Positions 9,812-18,283 of a stretch of 64,000 nucleotides of DNA are shown piece after piece; position 1 is the first letter of the stretch; every line of letters starts with the position of its first letter. Under the pieces are notes generated by a model. The model was not told the origin of the DNA and searched no databases. It was given only the letters and a program-made list of their open reading frames with translations. The DNA comes from IGN2 sp964639955 (GTDB lineage Bacteria; Bacteroidota; Ignavibacteria; Ignavibacteriales; Ignavibacteriaceae), in the NCBI GenBank assembly GCA_964639955.1, contig CAZXGJ010000001.1, forward strand, positions 106,867 through 170,866, read 5' to 3'. Both the position numbers and the translations under genes were made by a program.

Positions 9812-12418
9812 ATGAAAAATTTATGTTTGCTTCTGTCATTCAGCTTAATGCTCTTATCTTACTATTTTTTTGAGCAAAATATCGATCCCGAAAACGACAC
9901 GCTTAAGGATGATTTCTTACTTAGTAAAAATGACAGCAATAGGGAATTACGCCCATTCGAATGGGAATATCTTAAAAGAACTTTTCCCTTTCTCGATGCT
10001 GACCCGCGTGCTTATTTGGATGCAATCGAGCAGGCACATCAGTTAAGAGAAGAAAGTAAACTAATGTATCTGGCTAAAGGTCTTTCTTCTGTTCCATGGG
10101 AATTTATTGGACCGGTAAATGTTGGTGGAAGGGTTGTTGACCTGGAATTTAATCCACTCGATCCGAATATTATTTATGCCGGTTTTGCTACTGGCGGTGT
10201 CTTTAAATCTACTGATATGGGTAACAGCTGGTTTCCCGTTTTTGATGATCAGGCCGTTTTAACTGTCGGTGATATCGCTATTGATCCGGTTAACCCCGAT
10301 GTAATTTACGTGGGCACAGGCGAAGCTAATGGCGGACATAATAACTTTCCTGGCGGTGGTGTTTACAAATCAACCAACGCAGGTTTGAACTGGCAATATT
10401 TAGGTTTGTATGAAACAGCAAGCATAGGCAGAATTTTAGTTCATCCGACTCAAACTAATATAGTTTATTTAGCTGCTGTCGGTTCATATTTTTCGCCAAA
10501 TCCTGAACGGGGACTTTATAAATCTACAGATGGCGGAGCCACATGGAATCAATCGTTATTTATTTCCGATTCTACCGGTGCAATTGATATTATAATGGAT
10601 CCGGTAAATCCGGAGAAGATGATGGTGGCAATGTGGGAGAGAGTTCGCAGACCAACCACTTCACATCTGTATGGGCCATCCAGCGGTATTTATGTTACCA
10701 CCGACGGTGGTACAAACTGGAATTTGATTCCTCCATCATCAGGCTTACCCGATCCTAATTCTCAGGATGTTGGCAGAATTGGGCTCGCATTGTGTAATGC
10801 TAACCCGAATATTGTTTATGCTTTATTTACCGATGGCTATGAAATCCTCAGCCTGTATAAGTCAACCAATTTTGGCAGCAGCTGGACTGATGTCGATACG
10901 GACAACGAATTAAACGGGGGAACCGGCGGTTTCAGTTGGTACTTTGGACAGGTTAGAGTAGATCCGGGTAACCCTGATATTGTTTATGTATTGGATGTTG
11001 CGTTTATGAGATCGACAAATGGGGGAAATAGCTGGCCAATTATTTATGGGTACGGCGGTCCGGGTCAGTTGCATGTAGATCATCACGCTTTGGCTGTTAA
11101 TCCTTCAAATTCATCATTTATTATTAATGGAAATGATGGGGGAATGAATATTTCTACCGATGGAGGTGTTAATTGGTCTGATCCTGCTCAGATTCCTGCA
11201 ACCCAGTTTTACGAAATTGGTTTGGATGCGAGTAATTCCCTTGCTTATTATGGAGGTACACAGGATAATGGCACCAACAGAACTCTCGATGGCGGTCTGG
11301 ATAACTGGAATCACATTTATGGTGGTGATGGTTTTTATGTAATCGTAGATTTTAATAATCCTGATATTATTTATGCTGAATCTCAATTCGGAAATCTTGG
11401 TAAATCAACCAATGGCGGAAACTCATTTAATAGTGCCACTAATGGCATAAATGGAAATGAACCCACGAATTGGGACACGCCTGTTATTATGGATCCAAAT
11501 AATAGTAATATACTTTATTATGGAACCGATTATTTGTACAGAACAACAAATAGTGCAGGAAACTGGAATAAAGTTAGTCCGATTTTAACTGATTATTCAG
11601 GAGGACGGCTTGGCACAATTACAACCATCGCAGTTGCTCCTTCCAATTCAAATGTAATTTATGTGGGAACAGATGACTCACATATCTGGGTATCTTCAGA
11701 TAATGCTGTAACATGGAATGAAATTTCTGAAGGTCTCCCGATCAGATGGGTTACACGTGTAGCTGTTGACCCGACAAACGAAAATATTGTCTATGCTACT
11801 TTCAATGGATTAAAATGGAAAGATCCTCAGCCTCATGTTTTCAGAAGCACAAATAAAGGTACAACCTGGACTGATATCAGCAGTAATCTCCCGGATGCAC
11901 CTGTTAATGCTTTTGCAGTTGATAATCTCAATCCGCAGAAACTTTATCTTGGAAGCGACGTGGGAATGTATTTTAGTTTCAATTCCGGTCAGAGCTGGTT
12001 TGTTCTGGGAGAAGGATTGCCTGTTCTACCGATCGGTGATATTGAAATTCATCCGGCAACAAATGAACTTGTTGCAGGTACGTATGGCAGGTCTATGTAT
12101 AAAATTGATTTAGACCTGGTATCAGGCTTTAATAATGATGGTAAAACGATTGCAGAAAATTTTATGCTAAATCAGAATTATCCCAATCCGTTTAATCCTT
12201 CTACAAAAATAAGTTTTACAATTCCTGCGGCTTCATTTGTAACACTTACAGTTTATGATGTTCTCGGCAATAGGGTTGAAGTGCTTATGAATGAAAACAA
12301 AATCGCAGGTTATCAGGAAATTGAATTCGATGCAGATAAATTATCAGGCGGGGTATACTTCTATACTCTCCAAGCTGGCACTCTAATACAAACGAAAAAG
12401 ATGGTACTTCTCAGGTAA
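9812..12418 (+). CDS. Secreted T9SS protein of the VPS10/BNR-repeat (sortilin-like) propeller type
   Basis: 868 residues with a hydrophobic N-terminal signal segment (MKNLCLLLSFSLMLLSYYFF) but no clear AxA or FAQ cleavage site. The body is a series of Asp-box repeats (KSTDMGNSWFP, KSTNAGLNWQ, KSTDGGATWN, TTDGGTNWN, RSTNGGNSWP, STDGGVNWS, RSTNKGTTWT). Most are preceded by DPxNPxxIYVG-type strands, the pattern of VPS10/sortilin and of GH74-like glycosidase propellers. Sorting domain about 783-868 (NYPNPFNPSTKI, terminal KKMVLLR). Role inferred: binding or hydrolysis of extracellular polymer; GH74 catalytic acids were not confirmed. Confidence 0.86.
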   Translation: MKNLCLLLSFSLMLLSYYFFEQNIDPENDTLKDDFLLSKNDSNRELRPFEWEYLKRTFPFLDADPRAYLDAIEQAHQLREESKLMYLAKGLSSVPWEFIGPVNVGGRVVDLEFNPLDPNIIYAGFATGGVFKSTDMGNSWFPVFDDQAVLTVGDIAIDPVNPDVIYVGTGEANGGHNNFPGGGVYKSTNAGLNWQYLGLYETASIGRILVHPTQTNIVYLAAVGSYFSPNPERGLYKSTDGGATWNQSLFISDSTGAIDIIMDPVNPEKMMVAMWERVRRPTTSHLYGPSSGIYVTTDGGTNWNLIPPSSGLPDPNSQDVGRIGLALCNANPNIVYALFTDGYEILSLYKSTNFGSSWTDVDTDNELNGGTGGFSWYFGQVRVDPGNPDIVYVLDVAFMRSTNGGNSWPIIYGYGGPGQLHVDHHALAVNPSNSSFIINGNDGGMNISTDGGVNWSDPAQIPATQFYEIGLDASNSLAYYGGTQDNGTNRTLDGGLDNWNHIYGGDGFYVIVDFNNPDIIYAESQFGNLGKSTNGGNSFNSATNGINGNEPTNWDTPVIMDPNNSNILYYGTDYLYRTTNSAGNWNKVSPILTDYSGGRLGTITTIAVAPSNSNVIYVGTDDSHIWVSSDNAVTWNEISEGLPIRWVTRVAVDPTNENIVYATFNGLKWKDPQPHVFRSTNKGTTWTDISSNLPDAPVNAFAVDNLNPQKLYLGSDVGMYFSFNSGQSWFVLGEGLPVLPIGDIEIHPATNELVAGTYGRSMYKIDLDLVSGFNNDGKTIAENFMLNQNYPNPFNPSTKISFTIPAASFVTLTVYDVLGNRVEVLMNENKIAGYQEIEFDADKLSGGVYFYTLQAGTLIQTKKMVLLR

Positions 12419-12469
12419 ATTTATCTGATTTTTGTACTATTCGGGTACCGGAAGAAAATCAAGCTTCAA

Positions 12470-12507
12470 AGCCCCGCTAACTGCTGGTGATGAACGGGGC
12501 TGACTTT
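12470..12507 (+). terminator. Possible weak terminator
   Basis: AGCCCCG / CGGGGCT with an 18-base loop, followed by GACTTTTA. The long loop and poor T tract make this weaker than the neighbouring terminators. Confidence 0.5.
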
Positions 12508-12599
12508 TAAATTACTTTTCAATTCAAGTTTTTTAATAACAAAAATTTTATTAGTTTCATATAAACAAACTTTAATAATTAAAAATAAGGAGATACTTA

Positions 12600-13991
12600 A
12601 TGAAGCAACTTTGTTCACTTTGCGTATTAATATTTTTCTTCACGGTTAGTTTATTTCCCCAGGGATTGCAAAATGATGATACATCCCTAAGACCGCCCAA
12701 TTTCATAGTTCCTCCCGCAGGCGTTAATTATACCGGTAACAATTCTGACGTTGGACCGCTTCTTACAAATGGAGTTCTTGTTACAACCTTCCCTGATTAT
12801 TCAGGAAACCTTCATCCAATGGGAATTGCCTTTAACGGCACTCACTATTATGTATGCGGTGGTGGTACAAACCCAGGTGATATTGCTCAATTAGACGCTG
12901 CTTTTAATCTTATAACAACACAAAATGTAGCGCTTGATTGCAGATCAATTTTCTATAACCCGGCAGATGGTCAGATTTATATCAAAGGATACACTAATAA
13001 CGGCCTTTTCAGATTGCATACCAGTCCCTTCGATGGAACCTTTGATGTTGTTTTTACAGGAATTTTTCAGGATAACCAATCGAAAGTTTGCGCATCATTG
13101 GATGGTTCCAAACTTTATGATCACTACAACGGCACATCAAAGGAATACAACTCATCCACAGGTGCAGTATTGAATACCCTTACTCTTAATTTGCAGCATA
13201 ACCTTGATTGGCCGCGTGGTGTTTTAGTTGCCCATACCGGTACATACCTGCTCACTTATGCTCATCCTGTAGTTTATGCTTATGATCCAACCAATGGTAA
13301 TTATGTCTCAGCATGCACATTAGCAACACAACCCTCTTCATCAGAATGGAGCATGGCTTACACAAACGGTATGTTCTTTATTACGGATGTTTCAGAAGGA
13401 ACATGGTATGCCTGGACAATTGACCAGGGAGTTCCCGTTGAATTAACTTCTTTTACTGTAAATGTTAATAATAACGAGGTTACTTTAAATTGGGCTACAG
13501 CTACGGAAACCAATAACCAGGGTTTCGAGATAGAAAGACAAGCTCTCAACGGAGAATTTGAAAAGATTGGTTATGTTGCCGGTTTTGGTACTACAACTGA
13601 ACCAAAATCTTATTCCTTTAAAGATTCAGGTATTCCTGCAGGAAATTATTTTTACCGGCTTAAACAAATTGATTTTGGAGGAAGTTTTGAATATTCAGAT
13701 GCAATTGAAGCTGAGGTAGGCAATCCTGAAGGATTTATCTTAGAGCAGAATTATCCTAATCCGTTTAATCCTGCTACCATAATAAAATATTCTTTGCCTG
13801 AAAACAGCTTTGTGAAGCTGGTTGTACTGAATATGCTTGGTGAAGAAATCAAAACTCTTGTTAATGAAGAACAGGTAGCCGGAACGTATACAATAAATTT
13901 TAATGCAGATGGTTTAGCCAGCGGCACTTACATATACCGCCTCAAAACACCTTCCTCGGTATTAACCGGAAAGATGCTGCTTCTCAGATAA
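12600..13991 (+). CDS. Secreted T9SS cargo protein, uncharacterised, with FN3-like domain
   Basis: 463 residues. AAGGAG about 8 bases before the ATG and a signal sequence (MKQLCSLCVLIFFFTVSLFPQ) support the start. The first ~275 residues look like a small propeller (GDIAQLDAAFNLITT, YNPADGQIYIKG). They are followed by a strand-rich FN3-like segment (about 280-375, VELTSFTVNV, LNWATATETNNQGFEIER) that commonly precedes the sorting domain in this phylum. The sorting domain runs from about 378 to the end (NYPNPFNPATII, terminal GKMLLLR). No catalytic motif recognised. It closes the run of five T9SS genes. Confidence 0.85.
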   Translation: MKQLCSLCVLIFFFTVSLFPQGLQNDDTSLRPPNFIVPPAGVNYTGNNSDVGPLLTNGVLVTTFPDYSGNLHPMGIAFNGTHYYVCGGGTNPGDIAQLDAAFNLITTQNVALDCRSIFYNPADGQIYIKGYTNNGLFRLHTSPFDGTFDVVFTGIFQDNQSKVCASLDGSKLYDHYNGTSKEYNSSTGAVLNTLTLNLQHNLDWPRGVLVAHTGTYLLTYAHPVVYAYDPTNGNYVSACTLATQPSSSEWSMAYTNGMFFITDVSEGTWYAWTIDQGVPVELTSFTVNVNNNEVTLNWATATETNNQGFEIERQALNGEFEKIGYVAGFGTTTEPKSYSFKDSGIPAGNYFYRLKQIDFGGSFEYSDAIEAEVGNPEGFILEQNYPNPFNPATIIKYSLPENSFVKLVVLNMLGEEIKTLVNEEQVAGTYTINFNADGLASGTYIYRLKTPSSVLTGKMLLLR

Positions 13992-14010
13992 AAAAATCTT
14001 TTCATCAATC

Positions 14011-14045
14011 AAACCCCTGTCAATATTAGTTGGCAGGGGTTTTTG
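14011..14045 (+). terminator. Intrinsic terminator ending the T9SS gene run
   Basis: AAACCCCTG...CAGGGGTTT hairpin, with the outer stem extended by a few more pairs around a short AT loop, followed by TTTTG. Confidence 0.88.
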
Positions 14046-14079
14046 TTTGCTAACTACAAATCGATTCTTTTTGACTTTC
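14046..14079 (+). repeat. 34-bp promoter-like element, copy 1
   Basis: A 34-base sequence starting TTTGCTAACTACAAATCGAT and ending TTGACTTTC. It matches 63884-63917 at 30 of 34 positions. Both copies sit immediately after an intrinsic terminator, and each contains TTGACT followed after 19 bases by an AT-rich hexamer (TATTCT here). It could be a promoter or activator site for the lipoprotein gene at 14298, or a small dispersed repeat. Confidence 0.55.
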
Positions 14080-14297
14080 ATCAAAATAATGCACTTATTC
14101 TATTAGTTAATTTTTATCCATTTTGTGAGGGCAATAATTTAGAGCCATCTAATTATCAAATATAGAATATGACTCATCATAATAAAAATCTCCACAAGTA
14201 TATTTTAATATTTTATAATTAGTTTGTTTTGTGTTGAAAATAATACCAGATAATTAATTTTGTTTCTCAACAATTCTTAAAAAGGAGGGCATATTCT

Positions 14298-15413
14298 ATG
14301 TTGAACTTTAAAAACATAAGACGTTTTAAATTTTTCTATTGGTTTATTACTATACTGTTTATGATACCAATACTATTTACAGGCGGATGCAGCAACAATC
14401 AACCCACAATAAGTCATTTGACAGCAACTCAACTTAAAGTAGCTTATGGAGAGATTTCAACTATAATGGTTACAGCAGCGGATGAGGATAATGATGATCT
14501 TACTTTCAGCTGGTCTTGTGATCAAGGATCATTCATTGGCACAACTACTGCAAATACGGTTACTTGGCAGGCACCTAATGAAGTAGGAACGTGCAAGGTT
14601 AGCGTAAAAGTCAGCGACGGCGAAGATGATGTAACAGAATCTATTGGAATAGAAATTATGGGTTTGTTCTATGAAGGATTCACTACCGATCTAAGCAAAT
14701 GGTCAAATAGTTATTGCAATTCATGGATAACTTCAGAAGAAGGTCATTTGAGTGGAAATAATTCACTTTTTTTTGGAACTATGAGTCACGAATTCAGTCA
14801 ATACATTGTACCTGAATATACGATTAATATGAAAATAGGAAGAGTTGACAATTTTAATTCAGATGAATATTACGGACTTTATACACAGGTAAACGATGAA
14901 GTCGGTTCATTTACTGTTGCTTATTGGTGGTTTATTATTGAACCTTCAACATCAGGAGAAAATTGGGCAATAATTTGTTTCTTCTATTCACCGAGTTCGT
15001 GGGGTTGGGTTCTTTTAGCATCAGATTCATATGGTAATTCACCATTAATTAGTACCAATAGTAATGTAATGAATAATATCACGTGGACGATCGAACAAGA
15101 TAAAACAGTAATCGTCAAGGTTGGTAACCAGATATTATATCAGTCTGATGAAATTTCAATTCTTGAGGGCATCTCTGGAGAGATAATCACTATGGACTTA
15201 GTAAGAGTAGGTGCCAGAACATTTTATAATAAAGAAATTTATATGGACGATGTAATTGTTAAGACCCCTGCTAATTCTTTCCCTAAATTAGTTAAAAAAG
15301 ATAACAATAAATCTATTCAATCATTAGAGAGCAGAATAGATCTAAAGGCAATTCCGAAAGATTTTTCAAAATTGAAAACTTTAAAGGAGTTCTTAACCGA
15401 AATTAAACAGTGA
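14298..15413 (+). CDS. Lipoprotein with Ig/PKD-like domain and lectin-like jelly-roll region
   Basis: 371 residues. The start is fixed by AAAGGAGG about 8 bases upstream. A long N-terminal hydrophobic stretch ends in the lipobox-like LFTGGC, so this is probably a lipoprotein anchored by Cys at about residue 33. Residues ~38-118 form one Ig/PKD/cadherin-like repeat (ADEDNDDLTFSWSCDQG, VSVKVSDGEDDV). Residues ~120-330 look like a concanavalin/LamG-type beta-sandwich (FYEGFTTDLSKWSNS, YMDDVIVKTP), often a carbohydrate-binding fold. A charged tail follows, without a T9SS sorting domain. No enzyme motif. Function unknown; surface or periplasmic binding inferred. Confidence 0.75.
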   Translation: MLNFKNIRRFKFFYWFITILFMIPILFTGGCSNNQPTISHLTATQLKVAYGEISTIMVTAADEDNDDLTFSWSCDQGSFIGTTTANTVTWQAPNEVGTCKVSVKVSDGEDDVTESIGIEIMGLFYEGFTTDLSKWSNSYCNSWITSEEGHLSGNNSLFFGTMSHEFSQYIVPEYTINMKIGRVDNFNSDEYYGLYTQVNDEVGSFTVAYWWFIIEPSTSGENWAIICFFYSPSSWGWVLLASDSYGNSPLISTNSNVMNNITWTIEQDKTVIVKVGNQILYQSDEISILEGISGEIITMDLVRVGARTFYNKEIYMDDVIVKTPANSFPKLVKKDNNKSIQSLESRIDLKAIPKDFSKLKTLKEFLTEIKQ

Positions 15414-15502
15414 CAATATATAAGTAAACTGCATTATCAACTCGATAATGAATGTATATAATAAGGATGAAGATATTAACAACTGAAGTTACTTTTTCAT
15501 AG

Positions 15503-15530
15503 TGCCCGCTTATTAATAGCGGGTATTTTA
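15503..15530 (+). terminator. Intrinsic terminator after lipoprotein gene
   Basis: TGCCCGCT / AGCGGGTA stem with one G-U pair and a 7-base loop, followed by TTTTATT. Confidence 0.75.
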
Positions 15531-15620
15531 TTCTAGTTGAAAATATTCTGTTAATAAAACTGTTACAGTTATTTAAAAACTAATTTCACACATTTATTAA
15601 TATTTAATAAAGGGGAGAAA

Positions 15621-16460
15621 ATGAAAAAAATAATCTTTATGCTATTTTATATACTAATGATGAATTTACCTTCTTATGTATTTGCTCAAATTCCTAACCA
15701 GGGATTTTTCATTGGTGGTAATGTTACTGCTCTACTAATGAACGGTGAAGGTAAAATGGATGATGAGGATTTCATCACCACTGATCCTCTTTTTATAATG
15801 ACGGTTATTGAAGATTTTAGTTCTTACACTGCTACCTGGGAATATCCGGGCTGGGGTTGGGATAGTCAATTACTTTTTGGTTTACAACCAGTAGTTGGTT
15901 ATAGAATTTCCCCACAGTTTGGTTTGTTATTAACGTACAATTATTATTTTAAAAAGAATAGTGACCAATCTGATAGTTACACATTTCTTTTTTATAGTCC
16001 GGGATCTAGAATTAGTACGACTGCGGATATGGAATACTCCCAGAGTGCTATTCATATATTAGCTCAGTATTATCCTATAATAGAGAGTGGATTCTCTTTT
16101 TTTCTAGAAGCAGGTGTTGAATTCTTATTTATGAATGCTGAAAGGAACTACGAATGGACATTTTCAGATCCTGGATTTCTTCCTGTAATAATTTCTTCGA
16201 ATGCAGATGGGAGTGATAATACCATAGGATTCATTATCGGTGGTGGAATTGAAGTTCCAGTTATTTCGCAAAATATATCTTTTGTAGCAACGGCTTTGTA
16301 TTCTTTTACAAATTATGATGGTGATGAACTTTTAAAAGTTAATAAACCGGTAGTAGAAGATCCTAATATCCCAATAGAGTTAGGTGTTGGTGGATTTATT
16401 GGAAATTCCGGATTAAGAATCTATTTCAGCAGCAATGATGGACAAGCAAGTAAACCTTAG
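15621..16460 (+). CDS. Small outer-membrane beta-barrel protein (OmpA/porin-like barrel), uncharacterised
   Basis: 279 residues. A signal peptide ends in YVFAQ and AAAGGGGAG precedes the ATG. The mature protein alternates short amphipathic strands and turns (QLLFGLQPVVGYRISPQFGLLLTYNY, broken here for length; then GFSFFLEAGVEFLF, TIGFIIGGGIEVP, IELGVGGFIGNSGLRIYF). This is the pattern of an 8- to 10-strand barrel such as the outer-membrane-protein beta-barrel families of Bacteroidota. No OmpA peptidoglycan-binding domain and no T9SS domain. Its neighbours are a lipoprotein upstream and a decayed sorting-domain remnant downstream. Function unknown. Confidence 0.72.
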   Translation: MKKIIFMLFYILMMNLPSYVFAQIPNQGFFIGGNVTALLMNGEGKMDDEDFITTDPLFIMTVIEDFSSYTATWEYPGWGWDSQLLFGLQPVVGYRISPQFGLLLTYNYYFKKNSDQSDSYTFLFYSPGSRISTTADMEYSQSAIHILAQYYPIIESGFSFFLEAGVEFLFMNAERNYEWTFSDPGFLPVIISSNADGSDNTIGFIIGGGIEVPVISQNISFVATALYSFTNYDGDELLKVNKPVVEDPNIPIELGVGGFIGNSGLRIYFSSNDGQASKP

Positions 16461-16498
16461 AAATATTTTTCTATTCATATAAAATCATTTAATATCAT

Positions 16499-16688
16499 TT
16501 ATCGAAGGAAAGCAACGTAACTTTGAAATTTTATGTTATACATTGAGTTGAATTAATAACTTTACTTGATGGAAAGAAAAAACCTGAAGTTTATGACATA
16601 GAATTTAGTGTCAGAGTTTGACGAGTCATACATATATAAAATTCTTACAGAATTTTTTTCTGAGTTGAAGAAGATGATTTTGTTGAGG
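16499..16688 (+). pseudogene. Degenerate remnant of a T9SS C-terminal sorting domain
   Basis: Conceptual translation of 16499-16618 gives LSKESNVTLKFYVIH, then a stop, then VELITLLDGKKKPEVYDIEF. This aligns block by block with the intact sorting domains nearby (for example VELKVYDILGREVAVLLNEE and GYYDIEFDA). After a second stop and frame changes, the end reads SELKKMILLR (about 16659-16688), the standard KKMxLLR terminus. At least two in-frame stops and two frame changes make it non-coding. No upstream cargo body is left: the preceding barrel gene stops at 16460. The remnant keeps its own terminator. Confidence 0.75.
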
Positions 16689-16717
16689 TTAGACTTTAAT
16701 CAAAAGAATTAAACTCA

Positions 16718-16755
16718 AGTCCTTGCTGTGAATATTATAGCCGGGGCTTTTTTAT
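16718..16755 (+). terminator. Terminator retained downstream of the sorting-domain remnant
   Basis: AGTCCTTGCT / AGCCGGGGCT can pair over 10 positions as RNA, three of them G-U, with an 11-base loop, followed by TTTTTTATTT. The three G-U pairs look like C-to-T decay of a GC-rich stem. It overlaps the 3' end of the minus-strand glycosyltransferase gene by a few bases. Confidence 0.6.
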
Positions 16756-17900
16756 TTGCTTTCTTCAAGTATGTTATCAAATAACTCCGGCAACTTGCTA
16801 AAAGTATTTTTCCGGTTAAGTTCTTTTATATGGTTGGAAAAGTCCGTTTTGTTTATTGAGTTTAAGAATTTACCCACACCTTCTGCAATTGCTTCCGGGG
16901 AATTTGGCTTAACGATAAATCCTGTTTTTCCCTCATCGACAAACTCAGCGAGTCCGCCGACTTCCGTTGCAATGACCGGTTTATAAAATCCATACGCAAC
17001 ATTTAAAATACCGCTCTGTGTTGCGCTGCGGTATGGAAGTATTACGGCATCAGCGCATTGATAAAATTTTGCGACTTCTTCATTAGGAACGAAATGATTA
17101 ATTACTTTTACGTGTTCTTCAAGCTTTAGCTTTTTTATAAGTTCGAAGTAATCTTTCGGATCATCATAAAACTCACCAACAATTAGCAGCTTTGCTTCCG
17201 GGATAGTGGAAAGAATTCCGGGGAGTGATTCAATGAGTAAATCCAAACCCTTATATTTTCTCACATAACCAAAAAATAAAAGAACGAGTGAATCTTCATC
17301 AAAACCAAGTTCCTGCTTTAACTTTTTAATATCTCTAACTTCATCCTTTTTATAGCAATCGTAAACCGGCAGTTCAGATCTGAAGATTTTTTTTCCACCT
17401 GAATATGGCTGTAACTGCTTTTCAACAACAGCCGAAAGGGCTAAAAATTTAGAAGCGGACTTCAATCCGGTTTTTGTAAGCAGCTTATCAATCGCATTCC
17501 CTTCGTGCGATATAACATTTTCAGTAATAAATAATATTTTGTTTTTATACTTTTTGCGTATCAAAAAAGAAATTACTCCGTGACATAATCCAAAAAACGG
17601 GTGCCACCAATCAAAAACAACAAGATCTGCGTTTTCCTTTTTCAGTAAACCGGCAACTTTAATCCAATTAATTGGATTGATGGAGTTTAAAACCCTTTCA
17701 CCCGGAACCTGAAATACCTGTTCTTTACTTTTATCGAATTGAGTTGTACCGGGGAAAAGGAATGAAGGATAAAGCAGCTTATAGTTGTAAATTTTAACTT
17801 CGAAGTGATTCTTAAGAGCTTCGTAGGTGTGAGTAACAAAAAGAGCATTTCCACCCCGGTATGGATATGCTGGTCCTATAAGAATTATCTTTTTCTTCAA
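16752..17900 (-). CDS. Glycosyltransferase family 4 (GT-B fold) protein
   Basis: 382 residues. The N-terminus is the glycine-rich GT-B opening (IILIGPAYPYRGGNALF). A linker follows, then the second Rossmann domain (VLLFFGYVRKYKGLDLLI, LLIVGEF, VINHFVPNEEVAKFY). The nucleotide-sugar region is PYRSATQSGILNVAYGF...PVIATEVGGLAEFVDEGKTG, with the GG-E/EGxTG pattern of GT4 enzymes; the first Glu of the usual EX7E motif is not evident. Probably transfers a sugar from a nucleotide sugar to a cell-surface glycan or lipid at the cytoplasmic face. The gene stands alone, so acceptor and pathway cannot be inferred. Confidence 0.85.
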   Translation of the reverse strand: MKKKIILIGPAYPYRGGNALFVTHTYEALKNHFEVKIYNYKLLYPSFLFPGTTQFDKSKEQVFQVPGERVLNSINPINWIKVAGLLKKENADLVVFDWWHPFFGLCHGVISFLIRKKYKNKILFITENVISHEGNAIDKLLTKTGLKSASKFLALSAVVEKQLQPYSGGKKIFRSELPVYDCYKKDEVRDIKKLKQELGFDEDSLVLLFFGYVRKYKGLDLLIESLPGILSTIPEAKLLIVGEFYDDPKDYFELIKKLKLEEHVKVINHFVPNEEVAKFYQCADAVILPYRSATQSGILNVAYGFYKPVIATEVGGLAEFVDEGKTGFIVKPNSPEAIAEGVGKFLNSINKTDFSNHIKELNRKNTFSKLPELFDNILEESK

Positions 17901-18067
17901 CTAAGGTGCTTTAATTATTAATCTTTCATTAGAAATATAAATAAAACATCAAAGGGTAGAAAGCAGTTGTTCATCATGAATCTATTACAGATTACTTGTA
18001 AGGAATAAAGAGATATAAATTAATTAAGTAACTCAGATCGACCGATTAAATAATTTGAAGGTAAACA

Positions 18068-18171
18068 AACCGTTAAAACGGTTGGGAATTTCTTTTTGCT
18101 TCTAATTAACCCGCGGATTAATCCGTGAGTTAATAAAACGGAAACAAGCTTTTATAACCGTTTCAACGGTT
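18068..18171. repeat. REP-like cluster of three palindromes
   Basis: Two perfect 7-bp inverted repeats with 2-base loops, AACCGTTAAAACGGTT (18068-18083) and AACCGTTTCAACGGTT (18156-18171), flank a 13-bp palindrome at 18106-18133 (TTAACCCGCGGAT / ATCCGTGAGTTAA). The two mismatches in the central stem are G-U compatible. The symmetric layout resembles intergenic REP/RAYT-type elements of Bacteroidota; that identification is inferred. Confidence 0.6.
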
Positions 18172-18239
18172 TATAAAGGAAAGCCGTCAACCTGAGTGTG
18201 TAAAGTGTTTATAAATAGAATTGCTTAAAGATTCCTGAT

Positions 18240-18258
18240 ACTCCGACTTTGTCGGAGT
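18240..18258. repeat. Short perfect hairpin
   Basis: ACTCCGAC-TTT-GTCGGAGT is an 8-bp perfect stem with a 3-base loop, 26 bases beyond the stop of the MoxR-like gene. There is no T tract on the minus strand, so it is not a standard terminator. It could stabilise the 3' end or be a dispersed repeat. Confidence 0.5.
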
Positions 18259-18283
18259 TCCGAAATGACTACTGAATGAGTAC

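Larger units (their letters stand above)
13992..14297. other. Intergenic region before the lipoprotein gene
   Basis: 306 bases without a gene. It holds the terminator at 14011-14045 and the repeated promoter-like element at 14046-14079. About 200 bases of AT-rich sequence follow, in which I see no further structure, and the ribosome binding site AAGGAGG lies just before 14298. Confidence 0.7.
17901..18283. other. Intergenic region with palindromic repeats
   Basis: 383 bases without a gene, between the glycosyltransferase start and the MoxR-like gene end (both minus strand). It contains a set of three palindromes (18068-18171) and a separate perfect hairpin (18240-18258). The rest is AT-rich without recognisable features. 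Confidence 0.7.

Noticed and set aside
18240..18258. Hairpin as terminator of the MoxR-like gene
   Set aside because: No T tract follows on the minus strand; kept only as a short hairpin or repeat.
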